The position numbers were made by a program, and so were the translations under genes. The notes beneath the pieces are model-generated. The model had not been told where the DNA came from, did not search any database, and saw only the letters and a list, made by a program, of their open reading frames with translations. DNA of 64,000 nt, taken from Sphaerotilus hippei (lineage in GTDB: Bacteria > Pseudomonadota > Gammaproteobacteria > Burkholderiales > Burkholderiaceae_C). The DNA is taken from contig NZ_QJJS01000022.1 of NCBI RefSeq assembly GCF_003201595.1, forward strand, positions 1 to 64,000. Direction: 5' to 3'. Each line of letters starts with the position of its first letter. The stretch's first letter is position 1. This document shows positions 43,401 through 53,772 of the stretch, piece by piece.

Positions 43401-45586
43401 AGACGGCGGCCGAGGGCGCCTCCGGACCGGACGACCGTGACCTGTGGGTCATCAGCCACCAGGACCTCACCGAGCGCAAGCGCCAGGAAGCCAAGATCCG
43501 TCTGCAGGCCAAGGCGCTGGACAGCGCGTTGAGCGGCATCAGCATCGCCGAAGCCGCCGACGGGACGGACTTCCCGCTGGTCTATGTCAACAAGGCCTTC
43601 GAGGAGACCACCGGCTACACCGCCGAGGAGGTGCTGGGACTGAACTGCCGGCTGCTGCAGGGCAGTGACCGCAACCAGCCCGGCCTGGCACAGATGCGCC
43701 AGGCGCTGGCCAACCGGCAGGGCTGCCGGGTGCTGCTGCGCAACTACCGCAAGGACGGTTCGCTGTTCTGGAACGAGGTCACGCTGGCTCCGATCATCGA
43801 GGAGGGCCGCTTCACCCACGTGGTGGGCATGCTGCGCGACATCACCGCCCGGCTGGCGGCCGAGGCGGCGCTGAAAGTCAGCCTGGAGCGCGAAAGCCAG
43901 GCCCTGAGCTTTGCCGGCCTGGGCAGCATGGAGTGGGACATCCGCAGCGGCAGCATCACGCTGTCGGAGCGCCATGCCCGTCTGCTGGGCCTGCCCGGGG
44001 ATCTTCGCCTGCTGCCTCTGGCCGACTACCGGCGCCTGGTGGTGGCCGACGACTTGCCGCTGTTCGACGACAGCGTCAAGCTGTGCGTGGCCGGCCATGG
44101 CGGCCTGGACCTGGAATACCGGGTGGCATGGCCCGACGGCACGCGCCACTGGCTGCACACCCGCGGCAACACCGTGAGCGACGGCCAGGGGGTGCCGACC
44201 CGCATCCTGGCACTGACGCAGGATGTCAGCGTGCGCAGGGACACCGAGGACAAGGTGCGCTTCATCGCCCACCACGACGGACTGACCGGACTGCCCAACC
44301 GCGTCCTCCTGCGCGATCGTTTCCAGCTGGCGCTCAACGGTGCAAGGCGCAGCCGGTCGCGGCTGGCCGTGATCTTCATCGACCTCGACCACTTCAAGGA
44401 CATCAACGACTCGCTCGGCCATGAACAGGGCGATGCACTGCTGGTCTCGGTGGCCGAGCGCATGCGGTCCTGCATGCGAGACACCGACACCATCTGCCGC
44501 CAGAGCGGGGATGAGTTCATCGTGCTGCTGCCCAGCGTGCGGGATGCCAACGATGCCGCGCACATGGCCGACAAGCTGATCACGCAGATGGCGCGGCCCC
44601 ACCACATCCTCGGTCAGGAACTGCGGGTGACCTGCAGTGCAGGCGTCAGCCTCTACCCCGACGACGGGGACACCATCGATGCGCTGATGCGCCATGCCGA
44701 CAGCGCGATGTACCACGCCAAGGGCAACGGCCGCAACGGCGTCGCCTTCTTCGGCCCGGAGATGAACGAGAAGCACCAGGCGCGCATGTCGATCGCCAAT
44801 GCCTTGCACCACGCCGTGCCCCGCGACGAACTGCGACTGCATTACCAGCCCCAGTTTGATGTTCGGACCGGCAGGCTGGTGGGCATCGAGGCGTTGGTGC
44901 GCTGGCAGCACCCCGAACGGGGCATGCTGCATCCGGACGTGTTCATTCCGGTGGCCGAGGACTCCGACCTGATCATCACCATCGGCGACTGGGTGCTGCA
45001 CGAGGCCTGCCTGCAGGCCGCACGCTGGCATGCCTCCGGCGTGGCCCGGGTGCCGATCGCGATCAACATCTCGCCGATCCAGCTGCGCCAGCGCAACATC
45101 CTCGAGAAGGTGGCCTCCGCACTGCACACCAGCGGACTCGACGCCCGCTGGCTGGAGCTGGAGATCACCGAGCGGGCGCTGATCCACAACGCCGAGAGCG
45201 TCGGCGACCTGCTGGCGGACTTCCGACGGGCCGGTGTCCGGATCGCGCTCGATGATTTCGGGACGGGTTACTCCAGCCTCAGCTACCTGCACCGTTTTCC
45301 GGTGCAGAAACTGAAGATCGACCGGAGTTTCGTCGCGGCCGCACCGGCGGATGGCAATGCCGCCGCCATCATCCGTGCCGTGATCAGCCTGGCTCGCAGC
45401 ATGAGCCTGGACGTGGTGGCCGAAGGAGTGGAAACGCCCGCGCAGCTGGCCTTCCTCGGCGCCGAGGCCTGTTCGGCCTTCCAGGGTTTCCTGGCAAGCC
45501 GCGGCACACCGGCGGCAGATCTGGCGGCCCAGGTCGAGGGCTATGCACGCCTGTGCTCGAGCACATCGGAAGCGGCGACCGACTGA
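40496..45586 (+). CDS. CheB-CheR-PAS-GGDEF-EAL multidomain signalling protein
   Basis: The 1696-residue protein joins five module types. Residues about 20-190 are a CheB methylesterase (GIGASAGG, AQHLSPTH, LSGTGSDG triad). Residues about 220-485 are a CheR methyltransferase (SVTQFFRD, CATGEEAYS). Residues 690-735 form a heptad coiled coil of NEELQS-type repeats. PAS-like domains follow to about 1250. A diguanylate cyclase domain with SGDEF (1255-1422) and an EAL phosphodiesterase domain (EALVRW, DDFGTGYSS, AEGVET) end the protein. It could link receptor-type methylation chemistry to c-di-GMP. No chemotaxis operon adjoins it. Confidence 0.92.
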   Translation: MSNETFVEAPVPSDTAQAIPSRPVRVVGIGASAGGLESLRVLVSTLQPGLNACYAVAQHLSPTHRSMLVELLAREADLRVEEISHGQSPQADTIYITPASCHVRLRDGLFQLEPASRAGIPKPSVDEFFESLAQTFEERAIGVVLSGTGSDGCRGVRAIHAAGGCTVAQDPAEAKYDGMPRAAIESGCVDFVTGVGEIGARLARLLAHDRSTSVLDSLPMTPTDTLDTIVQTVKRRAGFDLGQYKTRTLERRIRRRAVATESQSLEDYADLLQRSPQEVDLVVREMFISVTQFFRDPDAFESLTAELGPLIDRKSDGQELRIWVPGCATGEEAYSLAMLVCEHFDRVGRWCNVRLFATDLDTKALAIARRGTFSASALNDLPAALAERYLQVDEGACHVSKRVRDLVIFSEHNVLCDPAFLRLDLVSCRNLLIYLQPEVQQQLLGTFARALKPGGLLFLGKAEALHARTDLFTAIEGAGHLYRSTGSTDLIRGPATRTVAALARVTGARPGSEARRWDLGGWLTRAHAEGLLPPFVLIEDNLRVLHVFGDVSRYLKLGSVDATLDLLKLAIDPIRLELRSMLLKARRQPGSRLVLDLVLPDGHHNRSLRLTAHRREETGSSPLTMVMFEEREEPVRPALPGEAEALKDLQRLELEEQLSAMREHLHTVITELESANEELQSLNEETQSSNEELQSANEELETSNEELQSTNEELITVNEELESRTAELSLLNADLHNVKNSLVDPIIVVDEHRRVTLFNPPAVQVFALDAHSIGALLFSLPCLVDVSQAAASIREVIDSHRMIECQINGPRSYRMRIQPYLDLAGQCKGAVLTFHDNTDLLVAAQDLARAHERIHQAERFASATIDALPEQIGVIDRSGQLVSVSQRWREALGDTHPIAPQCAAGGNYLATCARLAAAGSSSAADLLAGLHAVLHGKVASHVQEFIDMTQDRPRCGLISVMPFGTHLRETAAEGASGPDDRDLWVISHQDLTERKRQEAKIRLQAKALDSALSGISIAEAADGTDFPLVYVNKAFEETTGYTAEEVLGLNCRLLQGSDRNQPGLAQMRQALANRQGCRVLLRNYRKDGSLFWNEVTLAPIIEEGRFTHVVGMLRDITARLAAEAALKVSLERESQALSFAGLGSMEWDIRSGSITLSERHARLLGLPGDLRLLPLADYRRLVVADDLPLFDDSVKLCVAGHGGLDLEYRVAWPDGTRHWLHTRGNTVSDGQGVPTRILALTQDVSVRRDTEDKVRFIAHHDGLTGLPNRVLLRDRFQLALNGARRSRSRLAVIFIDLDHFKDINDSLGHEQGDALLVSVAERMRSCMRDTDTICRQSGDEFIVLLPSVRDANDAAHMADKLITQMARPHHILGQELRVTCSAGVSLYPDDGDTIDALMRHADSAMYHAKGNGRNGVAFFGPEMNEKHQARMSIANALHHAVPRDELRLHYQPQFDVRTGRLVGIEALVRWQHPERGMLHPDVFIPVAEDSDLIITIGDWVLHEACLQAARWHASGVARVPIAINISPIQLRQRNILEKVASALHTSGLDARWLELEITERALIHNAESVGDLLADFRRAGVRIALDDFGTGYSSLSYLHRFPVQKLKIDRSFVAAAPADGNAAAIIRAVISLARSMSLDVVAEGVETPAQLAFLGAEACSAFQGFLASRGTPAADLAAQVEGYARLCSSTSEAATD
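42505..42672 (+). repeat. coding repeat of NEELQS-type heptads
   Basis: Within the CheB/CheR fusion gene a 21-base unit encoding S-x-N-E-E-L-Q recurs about seven times (residues about 678-726). It specifies a continuous coiled coil linking the CheR part to the PAS domains. This type of linker is common in CheB-CheR-PAS proteins and may transmit signals by helix register shifts. Confidence 0.8.
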
Positions 45587-45610
45587 ACGCGCCGAGCACG
45601 TCGTGCCGTC

Positions 45611-46591
45611 TCAACGTCCCAGCTGTGCCACCTTGCCCAACGCCACCGCCGCCGCCGCGTTGCGGGTCTCGACCCCGAGCTTCTCGTAGATGTGCTCGAG
45701 GTGCTTCTTCACCGTCGCCGGGCTGGAGCCGAGGATCTCGCCGATGTCGCGGTTGGTCTTGCCCTTGACGACCCAGAACAGCACCTCGGCCTCCCGCTGG
45801 GTGAGGCGGAAGGCGAGCATCAGCCCCTCGAGCACCGGCACGTCGTCGGCCTCGCGCAGCACCAGCAGCCACTGGCCGTCGCCGGTGGCCTCGTGCAGCG
45901 TGAAGCGCAGGCGCCGCTCGCGCGCCTCCAGCACCAGCGACGGCGGTGCCGCCAGCACGCCCTCGACCGCCCCGAGGCGCCGGGTCTCGCCGGCCATCCA
46001 GTCCAGCAGCGCGGCCGGCGCCTGCCGGCCGTCGCTGGCGAAATGGGTCTCGAGCAGTTGGCGCGCCAGCGCGGTCTGCCAGACCAGCCGGCCGTCCGGC
46101 AGGCGCACCACCAGCGTCGCGTGGCCGAAGGCGTCGAGCGCATTGCGCGCCTGGCGCTGCTGGCGCGCGGCGTGCAGGTGGGCGGCGATGCGCGCCAGCA
46201 CCTCGCGGGCGCGGATGGGCTTGGTGACGTAGTCGGTGCCGCCCGCGGCGAAGGCCGCCACCACGTGCTCGGTCTCGGTCAGGCCGGTCATGAAGACGAT
46301 CGGGATCGCGGCGGTCGAGGCCTCGGCCTTCAGGCGGCGGGCCACCTCGAAACCGTCCATGCCGGGCATCAGCGCGTCGAGCAGGATGATGTCCGGGCGG
46401 GCCTGGGCGGCCCGCTGCAGCGCGCTGGCGCCGTCGATGGCCACCAGCACGGTGTAGCCGGCCTCGTCGAGCGCGTCGTGCAGCACGGCCAGGTTGTCGG
46501 GCACGTCGTCGACGATCAGCACCAGCGCGCTGCTGCCATCGAGGGCGGCAGGCCGGTGGGTGTCTTCGGTGTCAGGCGGTCGGGTGGTCAT
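45611..46591 (-). CDS. response regulator with REC and LuxR-type HTH domains
   Basis: The 326-residue protein has a receiver domain (LIVDDVPDN, phospho-accepting aspartate in LLDALMPGMDG, threonine in FMTG and lysine in TKPI) and a C-terminal LuxR helix-turn-helix (LTQREAEVLFWVVKGKTNRDIGEILG in parts). A middle segment of about 110 residues resembles a PAS-like domain. It overlaps the end of the fused sensor kinase gene by 20 bases, so the two are a cognate pair. Targets could be the adjacent urease genes, by position only. Confidence 0.9.
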   Translation of the reverse strand: MTTRPPDTEDTHRPAALDGSSALVLIVDDVPDNLAVLHDALDEAGYTVLVAIDGASALQRAAQARPDIILLDALMPGMDGFEVARRLKAEASTAAIPIVFMTGLTETEHVVAAFAAGGTDYVTKPIRAREVLARIAAHLHAARQQRQARNALDAFGHATLVVRLPDGRLVWQTALARQLLETHFASDGRQAPAALLDWMAGETRRLGAVEGVLAAPPSLVLEARERRLRFTLHEATGDGQWLLVLREADDVPVLEGLMLAFRLTQREAEVLFWVVKGKTNRDIGEILGSSPATVKKHLEHIYEKLGVETRNAAAAVALGKVAQLGR

Positions 46592-49500
46592 GCAGAGCCT
46601 GTCGGATCAAGCCGCTCATCGCTTCGAGCTGGAACTGGCGCGCGAGTGTACGCAAGCGGGCGGTGCAGGCACGGGCCTCGGGTTCTTCGGCATCGATCTG
46701 GTCGAGCCGGCGCACGATGCCACGCAGGTAGCCCAGCGTGACCAGCTCCTGCAGCGCCTCGAGCTGGGCCCGCGACGGCGGCGGCCCGGCGTCGGCTCCG
46801 GCCGGATCGGTCGACGCGGGCGTCGCCACGGGCGCGGCGCGTGTCCACTCCAGCGCGAGCCGGCGCTCCAGCCAGTCGAGCAGCAGCGACAGCCGCACCG
46901 GCTTGACGATGAAGTCCTGCGTGGTGATGCCCACGTCGTTGTCCAGCGACTGGTCGAAGGCATTGGCCGAGACGATCGCCGCCGGGGCGTCGCTCAGCCC
47001 CCCGGCGCGCATCCGGCGCAGCGTCTCCCAGCCGTCGATGCCGGGCATGGCCAGGTCCATGAAGAGCGCGTCGGGCTGGCGCTCGGGCGGCAGCTCCTGC
47101 AGCAGCGTCAGGCATTCGTGGCCGGAGGCGGCCTGGTGGATCTCGAAGCCCAGCGGCTCCAGCAGGCTGACCAGCAGGCCGCGGTCGTCCTGCTCGTTGT
47201 CGACCACCAGGATGCGCCGGCGCGGGCCGAGGTAGCCGGTGCGGGCGGGCGTGCGCAGCACCTGCACCGCCTCGGCCGCGCGCAGCTCGGGCAGGAAGAG
47301 CCGGATGTGGAAGGTCGTGCCCTGCCCCGCCCGGCTCTCGACCGTCATCTCGCCGCCCATCAGCTCGGTGAGCATCTTGCTGATCGTCAGCCCCAGGCCG
47401 GTGCCGCCGCTGGTGGCCGCGGCCGCGCCGCCGCGCTCGAAGGGCTCGAACACCCGCTCCAGCTCGTCGGCCGTCATGCCCGGGCCGGTGTCGTGGATCT
47501 CGAAGCGGGCCATCTCGCGGCTGTGGCGGGCGTGGAAGCGCACCTCGCCCTCGCGCGTGAACTTGACCGCGTTGCCCAGCAGGTTGATCAGGATCTGCCG
47601 CAGCCGCTTCTCGTCGGCACGCACCAGCTGCGGCAGCCCGGCGTCGAGGTCGGCCACGAAGCCGATGCCCTTGGCCGCGGCCTGCAGCTCGAACAGCCGG
47701 GCGATCTGCTGCAGCCCCTCGCGCAGCTGCATCGGCGCGGGCTCCAGGCGCAGCTTGCCGCTCTCGATGCGGGCGATGTCGAGCGTGCCCTCGATCAGCG
47801 ACAGCAGGTGGTCACCGCCGCGGCGGATGACGCGCACGGCCTGGCGGCGGTGCTCGGGGATGGACTCGTCCTCGTCGAGCAGCTGGGCGTAGCCGAGGAT
47901 GCTGTTGAGTGGCGTGCGCAGCTCGTGGCTGATGGCCGAGATGTAGCGGCTCTTGGCCTGGTTGGCCGATTCGGCCACGCCCTTGGCCTCCTGGAGCGCG
48001 CGGTCGGTCTGGCGGCGCAGCTCGATCTCGTGGCGCAGCGCGCTGGCCTGGTCGTTGAGGGCCTGGGTCTGGCGGTTGGACTCCTCCTGCGCCACCACCC
48101 GGCTCTGGTGCGCCAGCACCAGCCACCAGGCCACCACCCCCGACACCAGCAGCAGCGCGGCATAGGCCTTCAGGAAGGCCAGCCGCAGCGCCGGCTCCAG
48201 CAGCGTCAGCGACTCGGGCGCCTCGGCATCGAGCCTGCCCAGCTCATGCTGGTAGAGCAGCCCCAGCAGCAGCGCCAGCAGCGGGATCACCGCCAGCATC
48301 AGCAGGATGTAGTGCCCCAGGCCCCGGTCGAGGTAGGGCCAGACCGGCGAGGGCAGCACCGCGCGCAGCGTGGCCGACCACTGCACGGCCAGCCGGGCCT
48401 CGGGCTTGCACAGGTCGTGGCAGCGCACGTCCAGCGTGCAGCACAGCGAGCAGATGTCGCCCTGGTAGGCGGGGCAGTGGGCGGTGTCCTCGACCTCGTA
48501 CTCGCGCTCGCAGATGCAGCAGCGCTTCAGGCGCAGCACGCCGCCCTGGCCCGGCCGCATCGGCGCGCCGACGTCGTCGGCGGGCAGCCCGGCGTCGGCC
48601 GGCACGGCGGGCCGGCGCGCCAGGTAATAACGCCCGCCGGTGCGCCAGGCGATCAGCGGGGCGGCGATGAAGGCCGTCAGCAGCGCGATCAGCGCCGAAT
48701 AGGCCTGCGCCAGCTCGCCGAACACGCCCAGGTGCGCCACCACCGACAGCACCGAGGCAATGCCCATCGCGCCCACGCCCACCGGGTTGATGTCGTAGAG
48801 GTAGGCGCGGCGGAACTCGATGCCCGGCGGCGACAGGCCCAGCGGCTTGTTGATCACCAGGTCGGCGACCACCGCCATCATCCAGGCGATGGCGATGTTG
48901 GCGTACAGCCCCAGCACCCGGCCGAGCGCCTGGAACACGTCGAGCTCCATCAGCATCAGCGCGATCAGCGTGTTGAACACCACCCAGACCACCCGGCCGG
49001 GGTGGCTGTGCGCCACCCGCGAGAAGAAGTTCGACCACGCCAGCGAGCCGGCGTAGGCGTTGGTGACGTTGATCTTGAGCTGCGAGACCACCACCAGCAC
49101 CGTCGTGGCCGCCACCGCCCAGCCGTAGTGGGGGAAGACGTATTCGTAGGCAGCCAGGTACATCTGGTTGGGGTCGACCGCCCGCTCGACCGGCACCATG
49201 TGCTCGAGCGCCAGGAAGGCCAGCAGCGCCCCGCCGAGCATCTTCAGCACGCCCGGGATGACCCAGCCCGGACCGCCCACCAGCGTGCCCAGCCACCAGC
49301 GCCAGCCCTGCCGGCCGATGGGCTCGCCCGGGCGGCCCTCGGGCATGAAGCGCAGGTAGTCGGCCTGCTCGCCCATCTGCGTGATCAGCGCGATGCCCAT
49401 CGTCATCGCCGAGCCGAAGGCCACCGCGTCGAACTGGCGCAGGCCGCGCTCGCCGCCGTACAGCGCCAGCTCGCCGACGATGCCGGGGTTGCGCTGGAAG

Positions 49501-50141
49501 ACGTAGACGTAGGGCAGCACCAGCAGCACCAGCCAGACCGGCTGGGTCCAGACCTGCAGCCGGCTGATGACGGTCACGCCGTGCGTGACCAGCGGGATCA
49601 CCAGCAGCGCGCAGATCAGGTAGCCCCAGGCCGGCGGGATGTCGAAGGCCAGGTCCAGCGCATAGGCCATGACCGCGGCCTCGAGCGCGAAGAAGATGAA
49701 GGTGAAGCTCGCGTAGATCAGCGAGGTCAGGGTCGAGCCGATGTAGCCGAAGCCCGCCCCGCGGGTCAGCAGGTCCATGTCGACGCCGTAGCGGGCGGCG
49801 TAGGCGCTGATCGGCAGGCCGGCCAGGAAGATCAGCAGGCCGGTGGCCAGGATGGCGAGCGCCGCGTTGACGAAGCCGTACTGCACCAGCAGCGTCGCGC
49901 CGACCGCCTCCAGCACCAGGAAAGACGAGGCGCCGAAGGCGGTGTTGGCCACCCGCCAGCTCGACCACTTGCGCGAGGCGCGCGGCGTGAAGCGCAGCGC
50001 GTAGTCCTCCAGCGTCTCGCTGGCGACCCAGGCGTTGTAGTCGCGGCGGATCTTGATGACCCGCTGCGGGGCGGTCAGCGTGGCCTCGGCGGCGCGGTCG
50101 GCCGCGGCGTCGGCGGCAGGGGAAGTGGCAGGGGAAGACAA
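46572..50141 (-). CDS. NCS1-type permease fused to hybrid histidine kinase
   Basis: The 1189-residue protein has an N-terminal nucleobase:cation symporter-1-like domain of about 12 membrane segments (residues about 30-490). Next is a cysteine-rich segment near residues 540-578 (CCICE, C, C-x2-CC, C-x3-C), then two more membrane helices. A histidine kinase follows (SHELRTPLNS near 737; GTGLGLTISKML) and then a receiver domain (LFMDLAMPGIDG near 1030). Transporter-kinase fusions sense their substrate during or instead of transport. The start is a TTG with a weak ribosome site, so the N-terminus is uncertain. It is divergent from ureA. Confidence 0.88.
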   Translation of the reverse strand: MSSPATSPAADAAADRAAEATLTAPQRVIKIRRDYNAWVASETLEDYALRFTPRASRKWSSWRVANTAFGASSFLVLEAVGATLLVQYGFVNAALAILATGLLIFLAGLPISAYAARYGVDMDLLTRGAGFGYIGSTLTSLIYASFTFIFFALEAAVMAYALDLAFDIPPAWGYLICALLVIPLVTHGVTVISRLQVWTQPVWLVLLVLPYVYVFQRNPGIVGELALYGGERGLRQFDAVAFGSAMTMGIALITQMGEQADYLRFMPEGRPGEPIGRQGWRWWLGTLVGGPGWVIPGVLKMLGGALLAFLALEHMVPVERAVDPNQMYLAAYEYVFPHYGWAVAATTVLVVVSQLKINVTNAYAGSLAWSNFFSRVAHSHPGRVVWVVFNTLIALMLMELDVFQALGRVLGLYANIAIAWMMAVVADLVINKPLGLSPPGIEFRRAYLYDINPVGVGAMGIASVLSVVAHLGVFGELAQAYSALIALLTAFIAAPLIAWRTGGRYYLARRPAVPADAGLPADDVGAPMRPGQGGVLRLKRCCICEREYEVEDTAHCPAYQGDICSLCCTLDVRCHDLCKPEARLAVQWSATLRAVLPSPVWPYLDRGLGHYILLMLAVIPLLALLLGLLYQHELGRLDAEAPESLTLLEPALRLAFLKAYAALLLVSGVVAWWLVLAHQSRVVAQEESNRQTQALNDQASALRHEIELRRQTDRALQEAKGVAESANQAKSRYISAISHELRTPLNSILGYAQLLDEDESIPEHRRQAVRVIRRGGDHLLSLIEGTLDIARIESGKLRLEPAPMQLREGLQQIARLFELQAAAKGIGFVADLDAGLPQLVRADEKRLRQILINLLGNAVKFTREGEVRFHARHSREMARFEIHDTGPGMTADELERVFEPFERGGAAAATSGGTGLGLTISKMLTELMGGEMTVESRAGQGTTFHIRLFLPELRAAEAVQVLRTPARTGYLGPRRRILVVDNEQDDRGLLVSLLEPLGFEIHQAASGHECLTLLQELPPERQPDALFMDLAMPGIDGWETLRRMRAGGLSDAPAAIVSANAFDQSLDNDVGITTQDFIVKPVRLSLLLDWLERRLALEWTRAAPVATPASTDPAGADAGPPPSRAQLEALQELVTLGYLRGIVRRLDQIDAEEPEARACTARLRTLARQFQLEAMSGLIRQALHDHPTA

Positions 50142-50250
50142 GGGAGCGGACCGTCTCGTGACGCTGGAGGTGCAGGGCCGCGTTCAAGAACCGCACCAGT
50201 GCCGCGACCCTGCACTACGATGGCATTCATCCTGCTGACAGCGAGCCACC

Positions 50251-50553
50251 ATGGAACTGACCCCGCGCGAAAAAGACAAGCTGCTCATCTTCACCGCCGC
50301 CTTGCTGGCCGAGCGTCGCAAGGCCCGGGGGCTGAAGCTGAACTACCCCGAGGCGATCGCCCTGATCACCGCCGCCATCATGGAAGGCGCCCGTGACGGC
50401 AAGACCGTCGCCGACCTGATGAGCGACGGCAAGCAGGTGCTCGGCCGGGCCGACGTGATGGACGGCATCGCCGAGATGATCCCGGAAATCCAGGTCGAGG
50501 CCACCTTCCCGGACGGCACCAAACTGGTGACCGTGCACCAACCGATTGCGTAA
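50251..50553 (+). CDS. ureA: urease gamma subunit
   Basis: The 100-residue small subunit starts [20 protein letters not shown] and contains [21 protein letters not shown] (in parts), diagnostic of UreA. With UreB and UreC it forms the (abc)3 urease that splits urea to ammonia and carbamate. It heads the structural genes and lies 109 bases from the divergent sensor kinase gene. Confidence 0.97.
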   Translation: MELTPREKDKLLIFTAALLAERRKARGLKLNYPEAIALITAAIMEGARDGKTVADLMSDGKQVLGRADVMDGIAEMIPEIQVEATFPDGTKLVTVHQPIA

Positions 50554-50625
50554 GCACCAATAAAGTGCATTGTTGATTGCAAATCACGCAATGCCACATT
50601 CCTCCCCGTTGAATCCGGAGACTCC

Positions 50626-51237
50626 ATGAACATCACCCTATCGCGCCTGCTGCGCCGCGCCTTGCCTGTCGCCGGCCTGCTCGCCACCGCCTCCGCCGGA
50701 GCCCACACCGGCGTGGATGCTGGCAGCCACCATGGTCTGCTGAGCGGCTTTGCCCATCCCATCACCGGGCTGGACCATCTGGCGGCCATGATTGGCGTGG
50801 GCCTGTGGAGCGCCATCAGCGCCCCGGCCGTGGACCGCCGCATGCTGTGGGCACCGCTGAGCTTCGCGCTGATGCTGCTGGCCGGCGCATTGCTGGGCTA
50901 CGCCGGGATCGAACTGCCTGCCGTGGAACCCATGATCGCCGCATCGGTGCTGCTGCTGGGTCTGCTGGCGACTGCTCGGTTGGCCCTGCCCGGTGCAGCC
51001 GCTGCGGCGCTGGTCGGTGCATTCGCCGTCTTCCACGGCGTGGCCCACGGGCTGGAACTTGGCCAGGCCAACGCCGGCCTGGCCGCGCTCGCCGGCATGG
51101 TGATGGCCACCGCGCTGCTGCATGGCACGGGTCTGGCCATCGGCATCACCCTGCGCGAACGCAACGTCTGGCTGCCGCGTCTGGCCGGGACGGCCGTGAC
51201 CCTGTTCGGTGCCGCGCTGGTCGGCGGCTGGGCCTGA
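50626..51237 (+). CDS. ureJ: HupE/UreJ-family membrane protein
   Basis: The 203-residue protein has a signal segment ending AGA-HTG and about six membrane helices with conserved histidines ([40 protein letters not shown]). HupE/UreJ proteins are nickel or cobalt permeases associated with hydrogenase or urease genes. Position between ureA and ureB supports nickel supply for urease. Confidence 0.93.
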   Translation: MNITLSRLLRRALPVAGLLATASAGAHTGVDAGSHHGLLSGFAHPITGLDHLAAMIGVGLWSAISAPAVDRRMLWAPLSFALMLLAGALLGYAGIELPAVEPMIAASVLLLGLLATARLALPGAAAAALVGAFAVFHGVAHGLELGQANAGLAALAGMVMATALLHGTGLAIGITLRERNVWLPRLAGTAVTLFGAALVGGWA

Positions 51238-51257
51238 AGCCCGGGGCGGAGCACACC

Positions 51258-51562
51258 ATGATCCCCGGAGAACTCTTCACCGACGAGGGCGAGATCCCCC
51301 TCAACCCCGGCCGGCGCACGCTCACGCTGGTGGTCGAGAACGCCAGCGACCGGCCCATCCAGGTCGGCTCGCACTACCACTTCGCCGAGACCAACGCCGG
51401 CCTGAGCTTCGACCGTGCCGCGGCGCACGGCATGCGGCTGAACATCGCCAGCGGGCTGGCGGTGCGCTTCGAGCCGGGCCAGCAGCGCACGGTCGAGCTG
51501 GTCGACCTTTCGGGCGACCGTCAGGTCTGGGGTTTCCGCGGCCTCGTTCAAGGAGCCTTGTG

Positions 51563-51563
<1 letters not shown>
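51258..51563 (+). CDS. ureB: urease beta subunit
   Basis: The 101-residue protein starts [19 protein letters not shown] and contains the SHYHFAETN and [12 protein letters not shown] segments of UreB. It ends one base into the ureC ATG (TGATG), so the two subunits are translationally coupled. It follows ureJ by 20 bases. Confidence 0.97.
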
Positions 51564-53290
<1,727 letters not shown>

Positions 53291-53359
53291 GTTGATGCCC
53301 GTCAAGACGGCCGCCGCCCCAGCCCCTAGGCTGCGGGCGGTCCCATCCTGAGAGCCGTC

Positions 53360-53740
53360 ATGCGTTTCCTGTCGTTCGCCCTCGCGGCGCTGTCCATCGC
53401 CGCCACCCCCGCCCGCGCCAACCCGGCCGAAAACGACGCCTACCTGCTGCAGCTGGCCACCGACAGCGGCTGCATGGCCTGCCACGGCGTGCTGCCGGCC
53501 GCACGGCGCGCCGACGGGCTGCCGCCGATCGCGCCCGCCTGGCGCGACATCGCCATCAAGTACCGCGACGACCCCGGGGCCTCGGACCGGCTGACGGGCA
53601 TCGTCATGACCGGCTCGAACCCGCGCGCGCGGCACTGGACCGGCAAGACCGGCGCCAGCGCGATGCCGCCCAACGCGGCGGTGATCAGCGAGGCCGATGC
53701 CCGCATGCTGGTCAACTGGCTGCTCATCCTGGTGCCTTGA
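53360..53740 (+). CDS. small periplasmic c-type cytochrome
   Basis: The 126-residue protein has a signal peptide ending ARA-NPAENDAY and a single heme motif CMACH near residue 38; the methionine in SAMPPN may be the sixth ligand. It looks like a class I monoheme cytochrome of the type that accepts electrons from periplasmic dehydrogenases. It lies between ureC and an esterase gene and has no clear role in ureolysis. Confidence 0.88.
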   Translation: MRFLSFALAALSIAATPARANPAENDAYLLQLATDSGCMACHGVLPAARRADGLPPIAPAWRDIAIKYRDDPGASDRLTGIVMTGSNPRARHWTGKTGASAMPPNAAVISEADARMLVNWLLILVP

Positions 53741-53772
53741 GCGTGGCGCCGTGACCGGCCACCGCGGCGGGT

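Noticed and set aside
44490-44540. SGDEF in place of GGDEF as proof of an inactive cyclase
   Set aside because: The first position tolerates serine in many active diguanylate cyclases, so inactivity cannot be concluded.
46494-50396. 1300-codon open frame on the plus strand
   Set aside because: It runs antisense to the permease-kinase gene, whose protein is strongly supported; the antisense product is His/Gln/Arg-rich noise.
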